A stretch of DNA of 27,310 nucleotides from 66-474 sp036759545 (lineage in GTDB: Bacteria; Pseudomonadota; Gammaproteobacteria; Xanthomonadales; Rhodanobacteraceae). Below, in pieces: positions 1 to 9,711 of this stretch. Each line of letters opens with the position of its first letter. Position 1 is the stretch's first letter. A program made the translations under genes and the position numbers. The notes under the pieces were generated by a model, which ran no database searches, was not told the origin of the DNA, and saw only the letters and a program-made list of their open reading frames with translations. The stretch lies in assembly GCA_036759545.1 (NCBI GenBank), contig DAIOUL010000031.1, forward strand, positions 1 to 27,310, written 5' to 3'.

Positions 1-313
1 TCTTCTCGAACGCGTTTTCCAGCACGTCCCACACCAGCGCGCGCTTGGCCTTCTCACGCGAGAGCTTGGTTTCGCCGAAGCCGTCCTCGATCGCATCCAG
101 CGCGACCTTCACCTCGTCGCCGATGTGGATCTCCAGCGTGCCGTCGTCGTCGCGGAACTGCTCGATCGGCACGATGCCCTCCGATTTCAGACCCGCGTTG
201 ATCACTACGACGTCGGAACGGATGTCCACGACAATGCCGGATACGATCGATCCGGGTTTCAATTTATTGAGCGACTGGCTCTGTTCAAACAGCTCGGCAA
301 AACTTTCGTTCAT
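1..313 (-). CDS. rpsA: 30S ribosomal protein S1, N-terminal part (cut by window edge)
   Basis: The minus-strand frame starts at an ATG at 313 and stays open to position 1, giving about 104 residues that begin MNESFAELFEQS and continue with KLKPGSIVSGIVVDI. This is the characteristic start of bacterial ribosomal protein S1, followed by its first S1 (OB-fold) domain. S1 binds mRNA on the 30S subunit and helps initiation on messages with weak Shine-Dalgarno sites. The rest of the gene (normally about 550-560 codons) lies outside the window. The start has only a weak purine stretch (GGAAA) in front of it, which fits the known habit of rpsA being translated without a strong Shine-Dalgarno and being autoregulated by S1. 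It lies directly behind cmk, as in E. coli and pseudomonads. Confidence 0.95.
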   Translation of the reverse strand, partial: MNESFAELFEQSQSLNKLKPGSIVSGIVVDIRSDVVVINAGLKSEGIVPIEQFRDDDGTLEIHIGDEVKVALDAIEDGFGETKLSREKAKRALVWDVLENAFEK

Positions 314-448
314 GGGATTTCCAGTGGAGGAATGGACCGCGTCGACTTCGAAGTTCATGCAGTTTTCTCTGAAGCGGCGGTCCGCCGGTTGGGGGCGCTT
401 GCGCGCCATTGGTGTGGACCCACGTTTGTGGGACGTTGGTTTACGAAA
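314..448 (-). promoter_or_regulatory. cmk-rpsA spacer, possible structured rpsA leader
   Basis: The 135 bp between the cmk stop and the rpsA start hold three compact GC-rich hairpins in a row when read on the minus strand. They are CCCAC/GTGGG at 419-432, GGCGC/GCGCC at 394-407 with a GNRA-type GCAA loop, and CGGCG/CGCCG near 376-388 with a GAC loop. None is followed by a T-run, so they do not look like a terminator. A structured leader upstream of rpsA is known in gammaproteobacteria, where S1 represses its own translation. That this leader works in the same way is inference. Confidence 0.4.
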
Positions 449-1123
449 CTACTTCTGCAAGAGATCGAGCACCTTCGCGACGACCTGCTCGATCGATATT
501 CCCGTCGTGTCCACCACGACCGCATCCGCGGCGGGCTTCAACGGCGCAACGGCACGTGACGCATCACGTGCGTCGCGCGCCTCGATCTCGTGCAAAAGGC
601 TGGCTAGTGTAACGTCCAGCCCCTTTTCCTTCAACTGTTTATAGCGTCTTTTCGCTCGCTCACTGGCGGAAGCGGTGAGAAACACCTTGTAAGGTGCGTC
701 CGGGAAAATCACCGTGCCCATATCGCGTCCGTCGGCCACCAGGCCGGGTGGCCTGCGGAACGACAACTGCAAATCGACCAGCGCCTGCCGTACCGAGGGA
801 ATCGCCGCGATCGCGGATGCCGCCGCACCGGCGGTTTCGGTGCGCAGCTCGTCGGTGGCATCGTGGCCGTTGACGATCGCCCGGGTTTCGCCACCGTCCT
901 TGGGATCGCGGAAGCGAATCTTCATGGTTTGCGCGCAGCGAGTGACCGCTTCGGCATCCGACAAATCCAGTCCGGCCATGCCCGCCGCGTAACCCACCGC
1001 GCGATACAACGCGCCGGAATCCAGCAGATGCCAGCCCAGCTTGTCGGCCACCGCGCGGGCGATAGTGCCCTTGCCGGAGCCGGACGGGCCGTCGATGGTC
1101 AGGATGGGGGCGGCGGATGACAT
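449..1123 (-). CDS. cmk: Cytidylate kinase
   Basis: A 224-residue protein that phosphorylates CMP and dCMP with ATP in the cytoplasm, feeding CTP and dCTP pools. The P-loop GPSGSGKGT is at residues 12-20, followed by the acceptor-site motif LDSGALYRAVG at about residues 34-44. The stretch GLVADGRDMGTVIFPDA, about residues 127-143, is the typical CMP-binding segment of the family. Length matches the usual 220-230 residues. The ATG at 1123 is preceded by a GGAAC purine stretch. It sits between aroA (96 bp upstream) and rpsA, an order conserved across many gammaproteobacteria. A possible own promoter is noted at 1194-1199. Confidence 0.97.
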   Translation of the reverse strand: MSSAAPILTIDGPSGSGKGTIARAVADKLGWHLLDSGALYRAVGYAAGMAGLDLSDAEAVTRCAQTMKIRFRDPKDGGETRAIVNGHDATDELRTETAGAAASAIAAIPSVRQALVDLQLSFRRPPGLVADGRDMGTVIFPDAPYKVFLTASASERAKRRYKQLKEKGLDVTLASLLHEIEARDARDASRAVAPLKPAADAVVVDTTGISIEQVVAKVLDLLQK

Positions 1124-1193
1124 TGCAAGTTCCGCAAGAGGTTGGGAGCGATTTCGCAGGTTCTTTCAAGCTATGTGACCGAGTCGGCCCGGC

Positions 1194-1223
1194 ATTCTAA
1201 CCGCGCCCCGCGGCGATGCTCAC
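1194..1223 (-). promoter_or_regulatory. Possible sigma70-type promoter for cmk
   Basis: In the 96-bp gap between aroA and cmk the minus strand reads TAGAAT (1199-1194), a five-of-six match to the -10 consensus. A poor -35 candidate GTGAGC (1223-1218) lies 18 bp upstream and overlaps the aroA stop region. The gap is the only sizeable one in this part of the cluster, so an internal promoter for cmk-rpsA is reasonable. Support is by eye only. Confidence 0.3.
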
Positions 1224-2530
1224 GCCAGCGCGATGCTCAAGCCGCAGGCGCGGGCGGTCTCACCGAATGCAGGAAAAGAAGTGGCGACATTGGCGCAATC
1301 GCGGATGCGCACGGGTGCGCGCGCAACCGCGCCGGTCACCGCGAAGGCCATCGCGCAGCGGTGATCGCCCTGCGCATCGACTTCCCTGCCTTGCAACACC
1401 CCGCCTTCGATGACTGCGCCGTCCGGCGTCTCCTGAACTCCGATGCCCAGCGCACGCAAGCCCTTTGTCATTACCGCGATGCGGTCAGACTCCTTGACCC
1501 GCAGTTCGGCCGCGCCACGAATCGTCGTGATTCCCTTCGCGCATGCCGCTGCAACGAACAGGATGGGGAATTCGTCGATCATGTCGGCGACGTGCTGGAT
1601 CGGCACTTTGATGCCGCGCAGCGGCGCGTGATGCACGATCAAGTCGGCGATGCGCTCTCCGCCGGACTCATGTGAATTTTGTTCGGTGATATTCGCGCCC
1701 ATCGCGCGCAGCACATGCAGCAAGCCGATGCGGCGCGGGTTCAAGCCGACGTTCGTCAATCGCAATTCGCTGCCGGGAACCAGCGTTGCAGCAACGATGA
1801 AAAAAGCGGCGGAGGAAAAATCCGCGGGAACGATTACGTCTGTCGCCCGCAATTCCTGTCCGCCTGTCAACCTCGCCTTGCCCGGCTCGAACTCGATGGC
1901 TGCGCCGAACGCGGCCAGCATGCGTTCGGTGTAGTCACGCGTCGGCTGCGGTTCTTGCACGAATGTCTGGCCTTGCGCGTACAAGCCGGCCAGAAGAATT
2001 GCGGATTTCACTTGGGCGCTGGCGATCGGCGAGCGGTAATCGATCCCGCGCAGCGCCTGCCCGCCGCGAATGCGCAGCGGCGGCCGCTCGCCGTCATCCG
2101 CATCGATGCGCGCGCCCATCGCGCCCAACGGTTCGATCACGCGGCGCATCGGCCGGCGTGAGAGCGAAGCATCGCCGATCAGCACGGCATCGAAAGACTG
2201 CCCGGCCAGCAGCCCGGCCAGCAGACGCATCGCGGTGCCGGAATTGCCGCAATCGAGTTCTCCGTCCGGCGCGTGCAGGCCGTGCAGGTCGGCTCCATGC
2301 ACGATGCGCTCGTTCGCTTCCGGCGCATCGATGCGCACCCCCAACGCGCGCAGGATGTTTTCGGTCGCGTGCGTGTCGGCGCTTCCCAGAAAGCCGCTGA
2401 CGTGCGTCGTGCCCTTCGCGATAGCGCCTAACATCAATGCGCGATGGGAAATAGATTTGTCACCTGGGACCGTGATTTCGCCGCGCAGCGCGTTCGCGGG
2501 CGAGCTGATCCAGTCCAGTCGCGCGGTCAC
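1220..2530 (-). CDS. aroA: 3-phosphoshikimate 1-carboxyvinyltransferase (EPSP synthase)
   Basis: A 436-residue enzyme of the shikimate pathway that joins phosphoenolpyruvate to shikimate 3-phosphate. The N-terminal substrate motif VPGDKSISHRAL is at residues 21-32, with the lysine at 25. GNSGTAMR is at 95-102, then GDASLSRRPM at 119-128, DEFPILF in the second half, and VKESDRIAVM near residue 345. The PEP-site motif reads GNSGTAMRL, whereas the E. coli class has GNAGTAMRP. Together with GDASL..RPM this places it nearer the class II/Bacillus-like enzymes by eye. The start is GTG at 2530, whose first three bases overlap the hisC stop (GTGA), so it is probably translationally coupled to hisC. 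Confidence 0.97.
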   Translation of the reverse strand: MTARLDWISSPANALRGEITVPGDKSISHRALMLGAIAKGTTHVSGFLGSADTHATENILRALGVRIDAPEANERIVHGADLHGLHAPDGELDCGNSGTAMRLLAGLLAGQSFDAVLIGDASLSRRPMRRVIEPLGAMGARIDADDGERPPLRIRGGQALRGIDYRSPIASAQVKSAILLAGLYAQGQTFVQEPQPTRDYTERMLAAFGAAIEFEPGKARLTGGQELRATDVIVPADFSSAAFFIVAATLVPGSELRLTNVGLNPRRIGLLHVLRAMGANITEQNSHESGGERIADLIVHHAPLRGIKVPIQHVADMIDEFPILFVAAACAKGITTIRGAAELRVKESDRIAVMTKGLRALGIGVQETPDGAVIEGGVLQGREVDAQGDHRCAMAFAVTGAVARAPVRIRDCANVATSFPAFGETARACGLSIALA

Positions 2531-3639
2531 GGCAGCGCTTGCAGCAAACGTTGGTTCTCGGCGCGACTGCCGACGCTGATCCGCAAGGTGTGCGGCAAGC
2601 CGTAACCACCCATCGGCCGCACGATCACGCCACGCTCGAACAGATGCTTTTCAAGCGCCGAAGCATCGCAGCCCAGGTCGATCATCAGAAAATTGGTTTG
2701 CGACGGCAGGCAGCGGTAGCCGCGCAATTGCAATTCATTGCGCAGCCATTCGCGTTCGCCATTGTTGAATTCGCGCGAGCGTTGCAGATGCTCGTGGTCG
2801 GCCAACGCGGCGGCGGCGCCGGCCAATGCGACGTTGTTGACGTTGAACGATTCGCGCAGGCGCTCGATCATCGCGATCACGCTGGGATGCGCGACCAGAT
2901 AGCCGACACGCAACCCGGCCAGTCCGTAGGCCTTGGAAAACGTGCGCGTGACAAGTAGGTTCGGGTATTGCCCAGCAAAGTTCAACGCGGTGCTCAGCCC
3001 CGGCGTGTCCACATATTCGTGATAGGCCTCGTCCACCACCACCAGCGCGTCGCGCGGAACGCGTGCAAGAAACTCCGACAGCGCGGCATCATCGAACCAG
3101 GTGCCGGTCGGATTGTTGGGATTGGCCAGGTATACGATGCGCGTGTCGGGGCGAATCGCGTTCGCCATCGCTTGCAGATCATGCCCACAAGGCGCAGCAG
3201 CGTGATCGGCCGCCAGCGCCGGCACGCGAATGTGCTGTGCACCAGTCGCGGCAGTGGCGATCGGAAACACCGCGAAGCCGAACTGCGAATACACGACCGA
3301 ATGCGAAGAATCGGCAAAGCACTGCGCCAGCAGCATCAGAAGTTCGTGCGAGCCGTTGCCCAGCGCGATTTGATCGACATTGACGCGCAGATGCTCAGCC
3401 AGGGCGAATTTCAATGCCAGCCCGCGTGGATCGGGATAGCGAAAGCTCTCATCCAATGCGCCGCGCATCGCTTCCAGTGCACGCGGGCTCGGACCCAGCG
3501 GATTCTCGTTTGAACCGAGTTCCGCGATCTGCGCGCCGAAGCGTTTGCGCAAGACCGGCAGATCGTGACCGGGATCGTAAGCGCGCAAAGCACTCGTCGC
3601 CGTGTTGACCAATCGCGTCGCGTCGAATCCGGTGCTCAT
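2527..3639 (-). CDS. hisC: Histidinol-phosphate aminotransferase family
   Basis: A 370-residue class I/II PLP-dependent aminotransferase. The N-terminal ELGSNENPLGPSP (residues 40-52) is the HisC signature, NPNNPTG is at 173-179, the cofactor-contacting DEAYHEY at 203-209, and the Schiff-base lysine is K236 in TFSKAYGLAGLRVGY. HisC converts imidazole-acetol phosphate to histidinol phosphate using glutamate. Copies placed next to aroA rather than in the his operon often also, or mainly, aminate aromatic keto acids such as prephenate or phenylpyruvate. The neighbours here (aroA, shikimate pathway) fit such a role, but this is inference. The ATG at 3639 is 7 bp after the serA stop, and the gene overlaps aroA by 4 bp. 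Confidence 0.9.
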   Translation of the reverse strand: MSTGFDATRLVNTATSALRAYDPGHDLPVLRKRFGAQIAELGSNENPLGPSPRALEAMRGALDESFRYPDPRGLALKFALAEHLRVNVDQIALGNGSHELLMLLAQCFADSSHSVVYSQFGFAVFPIATAATGAQHIRVPALAADHAAAPCGHDLQAMANAIRPDTRIVYLANPNNPTGTWFDDAALSEFLARVPRDALVVVDEAYHEYVDTPGLSTALNFAGQYPNLLVTRTFSKAYGLAGLRVGYLVAHPSVIAMIERLRESFNVNNVALAGAAAALADHEHLQRSREFNNGEREWLRNELQLRGYRCLPSQTNFLMIDLGCDASALEKHLFERGVIVRPMGGYGLPHTLRISVGSRAENQRLLQALP

Positions 3640-3646
3640 CGCCGCA

Positions 3647-4813
3647 TCAAGCGCCGATCACGCGTACCGACAGAATGCCGTCGATGGCAGTAATCGCCTG
3701 CACCAGAGAACCCGGCACTGCTGCGTCCACGTCGATCAGGTTGTAGGCCAGATCGCCGCGCGAGGCGTTGTGCATCTGCGCGATGTTCAAGCCCGCTTGG
3801 CCCAGCACGTGCGAGAGCTGGCCGATCATGTTAGGCCGATTGGCGTTGGCGATGCACAGGCGCGCCGCGCCCGCGCGCGCCATACGCGTGTTGGGAAAAT
3901 TCACCGAGTGCTGCACGTTGCCATTCTCGAGAAATTCGCGTAATTGATCAGCGACCATCACCGCGCAGTTTTCTTCGGCTTCGGCGGTGGACGCGCCCAA
4001 GTGCGGCAACGCGATCGCGCGCGGGTGATCTGCGAATTCCGCCACCGGAAAATCGCTGACGTAACGGCCGAGCTTGCCTTCGTCCAATCCCTTGCGCACC
4101 GCCGCAGCGTCGATCACGCCCTCGCGTGCGAAGTTCAGCAGCACCAATCGCGCTTTCGCGGCCGCGACCGCTTTCGCGCCGAACAAGCCACGGGTGCCGT
4201 CGGTGAGCGGCACGTGGATCGTGACGTAATCGGACGCGCCATACAGTTCTTCCAGCGAATTCGCGCGCTGCACGCTGGAAGACAACTGCCACGCGCCTTC
4301 CACCGTCATGTGCGGATCGAAACCGATCACGCGCATCCCCAAGCCGAAGGCCGCATTCGCCACGCGCACGCCGATGGCACCGAGCCCCACCACGCCCAGT
4401 GTCTTGCCGGTCAATTCCGAACCCGCGAAGCGTTTCTTCTCCGCTTCCATTTTTGCGTGCGCATCGGCTTCGGCCGCGATGGCCGACGCAAACGCCAGCG
4501 CGTCCGGCAGATTGCGCGCGGCCAGCAACATGCCGGCGATCACCAGTTCCTTCACCGCGTTGGCGTTGGCGCCGGGCGCGTTGAACACCGGCACGCCGCG
4601 CTTCGACATTTCCGCAACAGGAATGTTGTTGGTGCCCGCGCCCGCGCGCGCGATCGCCAGCACGCCCGGTGGAACCGGCCGCGCGTGCAGATCGGCGCTG
4701 CGCAGCAGGATCGCATCGGGCTCGGCGATGTCGTTGCCGCAGCGATAGTGTTCTTCCGGCAAACGCGCCAAACCGCTGGCGGCGATGTTGTTGAGCGTGA
4801 GGATGGTGAACAT
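3647..4813 (-). CDS. serA: D-3-phosphoglycerate dehydrogenase with ACT domain
   Basis: First enzyme of serine synthesis: it oxidises 3-phosphoglycerate to 3-phosphohydroxypyruvate with NAD. About 388 residues. The substrate-binding loop GAGTNNI is at 58-64, the Rossmann motif GLGAIG at 143-148, catalytic Arg at about 230 (NFAREGVID) and catalytic His 271 (LPHLGAST). A C-terminal ACT-type segment (about 318-388, with NRPNMIGQLSHVL) probably senses serine. I chose the ATG at 4813 because GAGGG stands 6 bp before it; an in-frame TTG at 4831 would overlap the serC stop. The usual hydrophobic end of the NAD domain reads YVSDFPVAEF rather than the common ALDVF form. It lies directly behind serC, so two consecutive steps of the pathway are co-transcribed. 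Confidence 0.94.
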   Translation of the reverse strand: MFTILTLNNIAASGLARLPEEHYRCGNDIAEPDAILLRSADLHARPVPPGVLAIARAGAGTNNIPVAEMSKRGVPVFNAPGANANAVKELVIAGMLLAARNLPDALAFASAIAAEADAHAKMEAEKKRFAGSELTGKTLGVVGLGAIGVRVANAAFGLGMRVIGFDPHMTVEGAWQLSSSVQRANSLEELYGASDYVTIHVPLTDGTRGLFGAKAVAAAKARLVLLNFAREGVIDAAAVRKGLDEGKLGRYVSDFPVAEFADHPRAIALPHLGASTAEAEENCAVMVADQLREFLENGNVQHSVNFPNTRMARAGAARLCIANANRPNMIGQLSHVLGQAGLNIAQMHNASRGDLAYNLIDVDAAVPGSLVQAITAIDGILSVRVIGA

Positions 4814-4827
4814 GCGCGCCCTCACGA

Positions 4828-5910
4828 TCAATGCCGCCGAGCAAAATCGCGCATGAATTCGACCAGCGCCTGCACGCCTTCAATCGGCAGCGCGTTGTAG
4901 AGCGAAGCGCGCATGCCGCCAACCGCACGGTGGCCTTTCAGCGCCAGCAAGCCCGCGGCTTCGGATTCCTTCAGGAACACTGCGTCGAGCGCCGGGTCGT
5001 GCAGCGTGAACGGCACGTTCATGCGCGAGCGCGCGGCGGGATCGACAGGATTGCCGTAATAGCCGTTCGAATCATCGATGGCCTGATACAACAGCTCGGC
5101 CTTGCCGCGGTTGCGCTGCTCCATCGCCTTCAGGCCCCCCTGCTCCTTCAGCCACTGGAAGGTGAGCCCGGCGAGATACCAGCCCCAGGTGTTCGGGGTG
5201 TTGAGCATTGAATTCGCCGCGGCGTGTTCGGCGTAGTGGAAGATCTTCGGCAAAGGACGTGGATTACGTTGCAACAGGTCGTCACGAACGATCACGACCA
5301 CGAGACCCGATGGCCCGATGTTCTTCTGCGCGCCGGCGTAGATCACGCCGAAGCGCGAAACATCCACCGGCCGCGACAGGATGTCAGATGACATGTCGGC
5401 GATCAGCGGCACGCCGCCGACATCGGGAATCTCATGAAACTCCACGCCGTGGATGGTTTCATTGGGCGTGTAGTGCACGTACGCGGCTTCGGAATCGAGA
5501 TCCCATGAGGCGCGCGGCGGAATCGCAGTGAAATTCGAATCTGAGGAACTGGCAACGATATGTGGCTTCGAATACGGCGCGGCTTCCTTCACCGCCTTCT
5601 CGCCCCAGTGCCCGGTGACGATGTAATCCGCGCGTTGCCCGTCTGCGCAGAAGTTCATCGGGATCTGCGCGAAATGCTGGGTGGCCCCGCCTTGCAGGAA
5701 CAACACCTTGTAGTTTTCGGGAACACCTAGCAATTCGCGCAAGTCGCGTTCTGCCTGGCTCGCCATCGATTCGAACGCCTTGCCGCGGTGACTGACTTCC
5801 ATGATTGACGCGCGAGCACTATCCCATTCCAGCAGTTCTTGCTGTGCGCGCCGCAATACTTCGTCCGGCAGCGCCGCGGGACCGGCGCTGAAGTTCCAGC
5901 CTCTCGTCAT
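4828..5910 (-). CDS. serC: Phosphoserine aminotransferase
   Basis: A 360-residue class V PLP aminotransferase that converts 3-phosphohydroxypyruvate and glutamate to phosphoserine, and also acts in pyridoxal phosphate synthesis. The N terminus WNFSAGPAALP is typical of SerC, FLQGGATQHF is at 71-80, GHWGEKA at 100-106, and the cofactor lysine is K196 in YAGAQKNIGPSG. TPNTWGWYL and GGMRASLYNA complete the family signature. Length matches the usual 360. Translation starts at ATG 5910, with GGAGG 6 bp upstream inside the preceding FHA gene. The stop codon of that gene touches this ATG directly (TGAATG), indicating coupled translation. Confidence 0.98.
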   Translation of the reverse strand: MTRGWNFSAGPAALPDEVLRRAQQELLEWDSARASIMEVSHRGKAFESMASQAERDLRELLGVPENYKVLFLQGGATQHFAQIPMNFCADGQRADYIVTGHWGEKAVKEAAPYSKPHIVASSSDSNFTAIPPRASWDLDSEAAYVHYTPNETIHGVEFHEIPDVGGVPLIADMSSDILSRPVDVSRFGVIYAGAQKNIGPSGLVVVIVRDDLLQRNPRPLPKIFHYAEHAAANSMLNTPNTWGWYLAGLTFQWLKEQGGLKAMEQRNRGKAELLYQAIDDSNGYYGNPVDPAARSRMNVPFTLHDPALDAVFLKESEAAGLLALKGHRAVGGMRASLYNALPIEGVQALVEFMRDFARRH

Positions 5911-6672
5911 TCAATGCCTCCACCAGAGCAGCAGAGCGATGATCGCCGCGAGCAGCGCGGCGGTGCCCAGCAGCCAGCCGTACTCGGCGCGTGAGGCGCG
6001 GGCTTCCGGCTGCGGAGCCGGCGGCGGTTCGAATGGCGCGTGTCGCGCCGTCGCGATTTCCCCCTGCAGACCCGGCGCTTCGACCACGAACCGATGCTCG
6101 CCCAGGGTCAGCTGATCGCCGCAGGCGAGCTTGGCCCGCCTGCGGGGCAAACCATTGACGAGAACGCCGGATTCTTCCGCATCCAGCAGCAGCTCCTCGC
6201 CGCGAATCTGCAGCGAGCATCCGCCGGTCATGCCCTGCAATACCGAACCGCGCCCACCCAGGATCAACGTGGTTTCGATCGGCAGCAGCCTGCCGGAAAG
6301 CGCGCCGGCCACTGCTCGCAGCGCGGCAAACCCGGAACGTGGAACACCGTCCGCCGGGTCCGATAAAGCCGATACATCGTCTTTCGTCTGATCGTCCGGC
6401 AACAACAACAGCTTGTTGCCGCCCACATTCAGGTGGTCGCCGAGCCGCAGCAGCGCGCGCTCGCGTACCGGACGTGCATTGACGTACACGTGCGGCGCGC
6501 CCGGCAGCACTTCCAGCACCAGGCCGCGGCGGTCCTCGACGATCGCGGCATGGCGCGCGGCCACGCCGTTGCCCGCCAGTACCAGATCGTTTTCGGAACC
6601 GCTGCCGATGCGCACGCGAGCGTCCGGGCTGCGGAACGTCTCGCGCGAGGAATGTACGAAGGCGATGCGCAT
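5911..6672 (-). CDS. Two-FHA-domain protein with C-terminal membrane anchor
   Basis: About 253 residues from ATG 6672; an in-frame ATG at 6750 would add 26 residues but would overlap the divergent gene. Residues 1-95 fold pattern: RIGSGSENDLVL (21-32), AARHAAI (38-44) and VYVNARPV (62-69), a forkhead-associated (FHA) domain in which the usual SxxH reads AxRH-like. A second, weaker FHA-like unit spans about 130-200 (LILGGRG, GVLVNGLP, CGDQLTLGEH). A proline-rich linker follows, then one transmembrane helix at about 232-251 ending WWRH, so the FHA part should face the cytoplasm as a tail-anchored protein. FHA domains bind phosphothreonine peptides, but no kinase lies nearby. It heads the serC-serA-hisC-aroA-cmk-rpsA cluster. 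Partner unknown. Confidence 0.85.
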   Translation of the reverse strand: MRIAFVHSSRETFRSPDARVRIGSGSENDLVLAGNGVAARHAAIVEDRRGLVLEVLPGAPHVYVNARPVRERALLRLGDHLNVGGNKLLLLPDDQTKDDVSALSDPADGVPRSGFAALRAVAGALSGRLLPIETTLILGGRGSVLQGMTGGCSLQIRGEELLLDAEESGVLVNGLPRRRAKLACGDQLTLGEHRFVVEAPGLQGEIATARHAPFEPPPAPQPEARASRAEYGWLLGTAALLAAIIALLLWWRH

Positions 6673-6696
6673 GCGATTGGCGAACGGGCGAGCGCG

Positions 6697-6708
6697 CACT
6701 GTAGCATG
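6697..6708. promoter_or_regulatory. Possible overlapping divergent -10 elements
   Basis: The 61 bp between the FHA gene and the divergent PHA-system gene contain ACTGTAGCAT around 6698-6707. Read on the minus strand this offers TACAGT, and on the plus strand TAGCAT; both resemble -10 hexamers and overlap by two bases. No good -35 is visible for either. If both are used, the two transcription units would compete for polymerase. Confidence 0.25.
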
Positions 6709-6733
6709 GCGAATCCCCGCGATCGGCGCCCGC

Positions 6734-7009
6734 ATGGCTAACATCGACATTACCCGCAGGCATCAGTTGGGCTGCGCGCGCGCCCGTTCCATGGTGGAAG
6801 AGATCGTGGAGGAGTTGTCGAAACGGTTCTCGCTGCATGGAACTTGGGAAGGCAACCGCTTCCTGATCCGGCGCGGCGGCGTGGATGGCGAGATCCGCGT
6901 GGAAGAAAACGAAGTGCGCGTGCGCGCCCGGCTCGGCCTGATGTACGGCGTGCTCAAAGGCGCGATCGAGGAGGAAATCCGCCGCCAGCTCGATCGCCAT
7001 TTCGGGTGA
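6734..7009 (+). CDS. Polyhydroxyalkanoic acid system family protein
   Basis: A 91-residue cytoplasmic protein beginning MANIDITRRHQLG and continuing ARARSMVEEIVEELSKRF, with IRRGGVDGEIRVEENEVRVR in the middle and GAIEEEIRRQLDRHF at the end. This matches the small PHA granule-associated/PHA-system family (TIGR02610, PF09650-like) by pattern recall. In this family a basic N-terminal segment and an amphipathic helix precede a two-strand region. Members occur near polyhydroxyalkanoate genes in some bacteria, but no phaC, phaB or phasin gene is visible here, so the function is open. The gene is divergent from the FHA gene and 82 bp upstream of infA. Confidence 0.8.
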   Translation: MANIDITRRHQLGCARARSMVEEIVEELSKRFSLHGTWEGNRFLIRRGGVDGEIRVEENEVRVRARLGLMYGVLKGAIEEEIRRQLDRHFG

Positions 7010-7036
7010 TCGGCGCTTTCGCGCAAGCGCCCGGCG

Positions 7037-7046
7037 TGGCACAATG
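7037..7046 (+). promoter_or_regulatory. Possible -10 region for infA (TGGCACAATG)
   Basis: CACAAT at 7040-7045 resembles a sigma70 -10 hexamer and lies 46 bp before the infA ATG. The ten bases TGGCACAATG recur exactly at 10190-10199 upstream of the Nudix gene. The spacing of GG to GC does not fit sigma54. No convincing -35 is visible. Confidence 0.3.
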
Positions 7047-7091
7047 CCGCGCTTGTGCGCCGCGGCGGCGCATCTTCATCCTGCCGGGAAT

Positions 7092-7310
7092 ATGGCCAAA
7101 GACGACGTCATCGAAATGGAAGGCACGGTGCTGGAGACGCTGCCCAACACCATGTTCCGCGTGCAACTGGAAAACGGCCACGTCGTCACCGCGCACATCT
7201 CCGGCCGCATGCGCAAGCACTACATCCGCATCATCACTGGCGACAAGGTCAAGGTGGAGCTGACGCCTTACGATCTGTCCAAAGGCCGCATCACTTTTCG
7301 CAGCCGCTGA
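7092..7310 (+). CDS. infA: Translation initiation factor IF-1
   Basis: A 72-residue S1/OB-fold protein that binds the A site of the 30S subunit during initiation. It begins MAKDDVIEMEGTVLETLPN and ends YDLSKGRITFRSR, essentially the canonical IF-1 sequence and exact usual length. GHVVTAHISGRMRKHYIRI covers the RNA-binding surface. The ATG at 7092 follows a short GGGAA stretch at tight spacing. It converges with clpA, and a strong terminator separates them. infA next to clpSA is common in gammaproteobacteria. Confidence 0.98.
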   Translation: MAKDDVIEMEGTVLETLPNTMFRVQLENGHVVTAHISGRMRKHYIRIITGDKVKVELTPYDLSKGRITFRSR

Positions 7311-7329
7311 GCGGCTGAACGCCGCAACG

Positions 7330-7358
7330 AAAAACGGCGGCCACAGGCCGCCGTTTTT
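7330..7358. terminator. Bidirectional Rho-independent terminator between infA and clpA
   Basis: AAAAA is followed by a perfect 8-bp stem, CGGCGGCC (7335-7342) with GGCCGCCG (7346-7353), a 3-base ACA loop, then TTTTT (7354-7358). The symmetry gives a GC stem followed by a U-run on both strands. It therefore serves infA, ending at 7310, and clpA, ending at 7383 on the other strand. Confidence 0.93.
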
Positions 7359-7382
7359 CATTCGGCACTTTGCACTGCGTGG

Positions 7383-9650
<2,268 letters not shown>

Positions 9651-9711
9651 CTTGGTCTCTCGTTGGAACGGTTTTGCGGCCAATGCCGCCTGAGCCAGAT
9701 ATGGGGACCGG

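Noticed and set aside
7037..7051. TGGCAC as a sigma54 promoter before infA
   Set aside because: The required GC element is not at the right distance from the GG (CG is found instead), and infA is not a typical sigma54 target.
9651..9711. GCGGC/GCCGC hairpin between clpS and clpA as a terminator
   Set aside because: Only 5 bp of stem and no T-run on the transcribed strand; clpS and clpA are normally co-transcribed.
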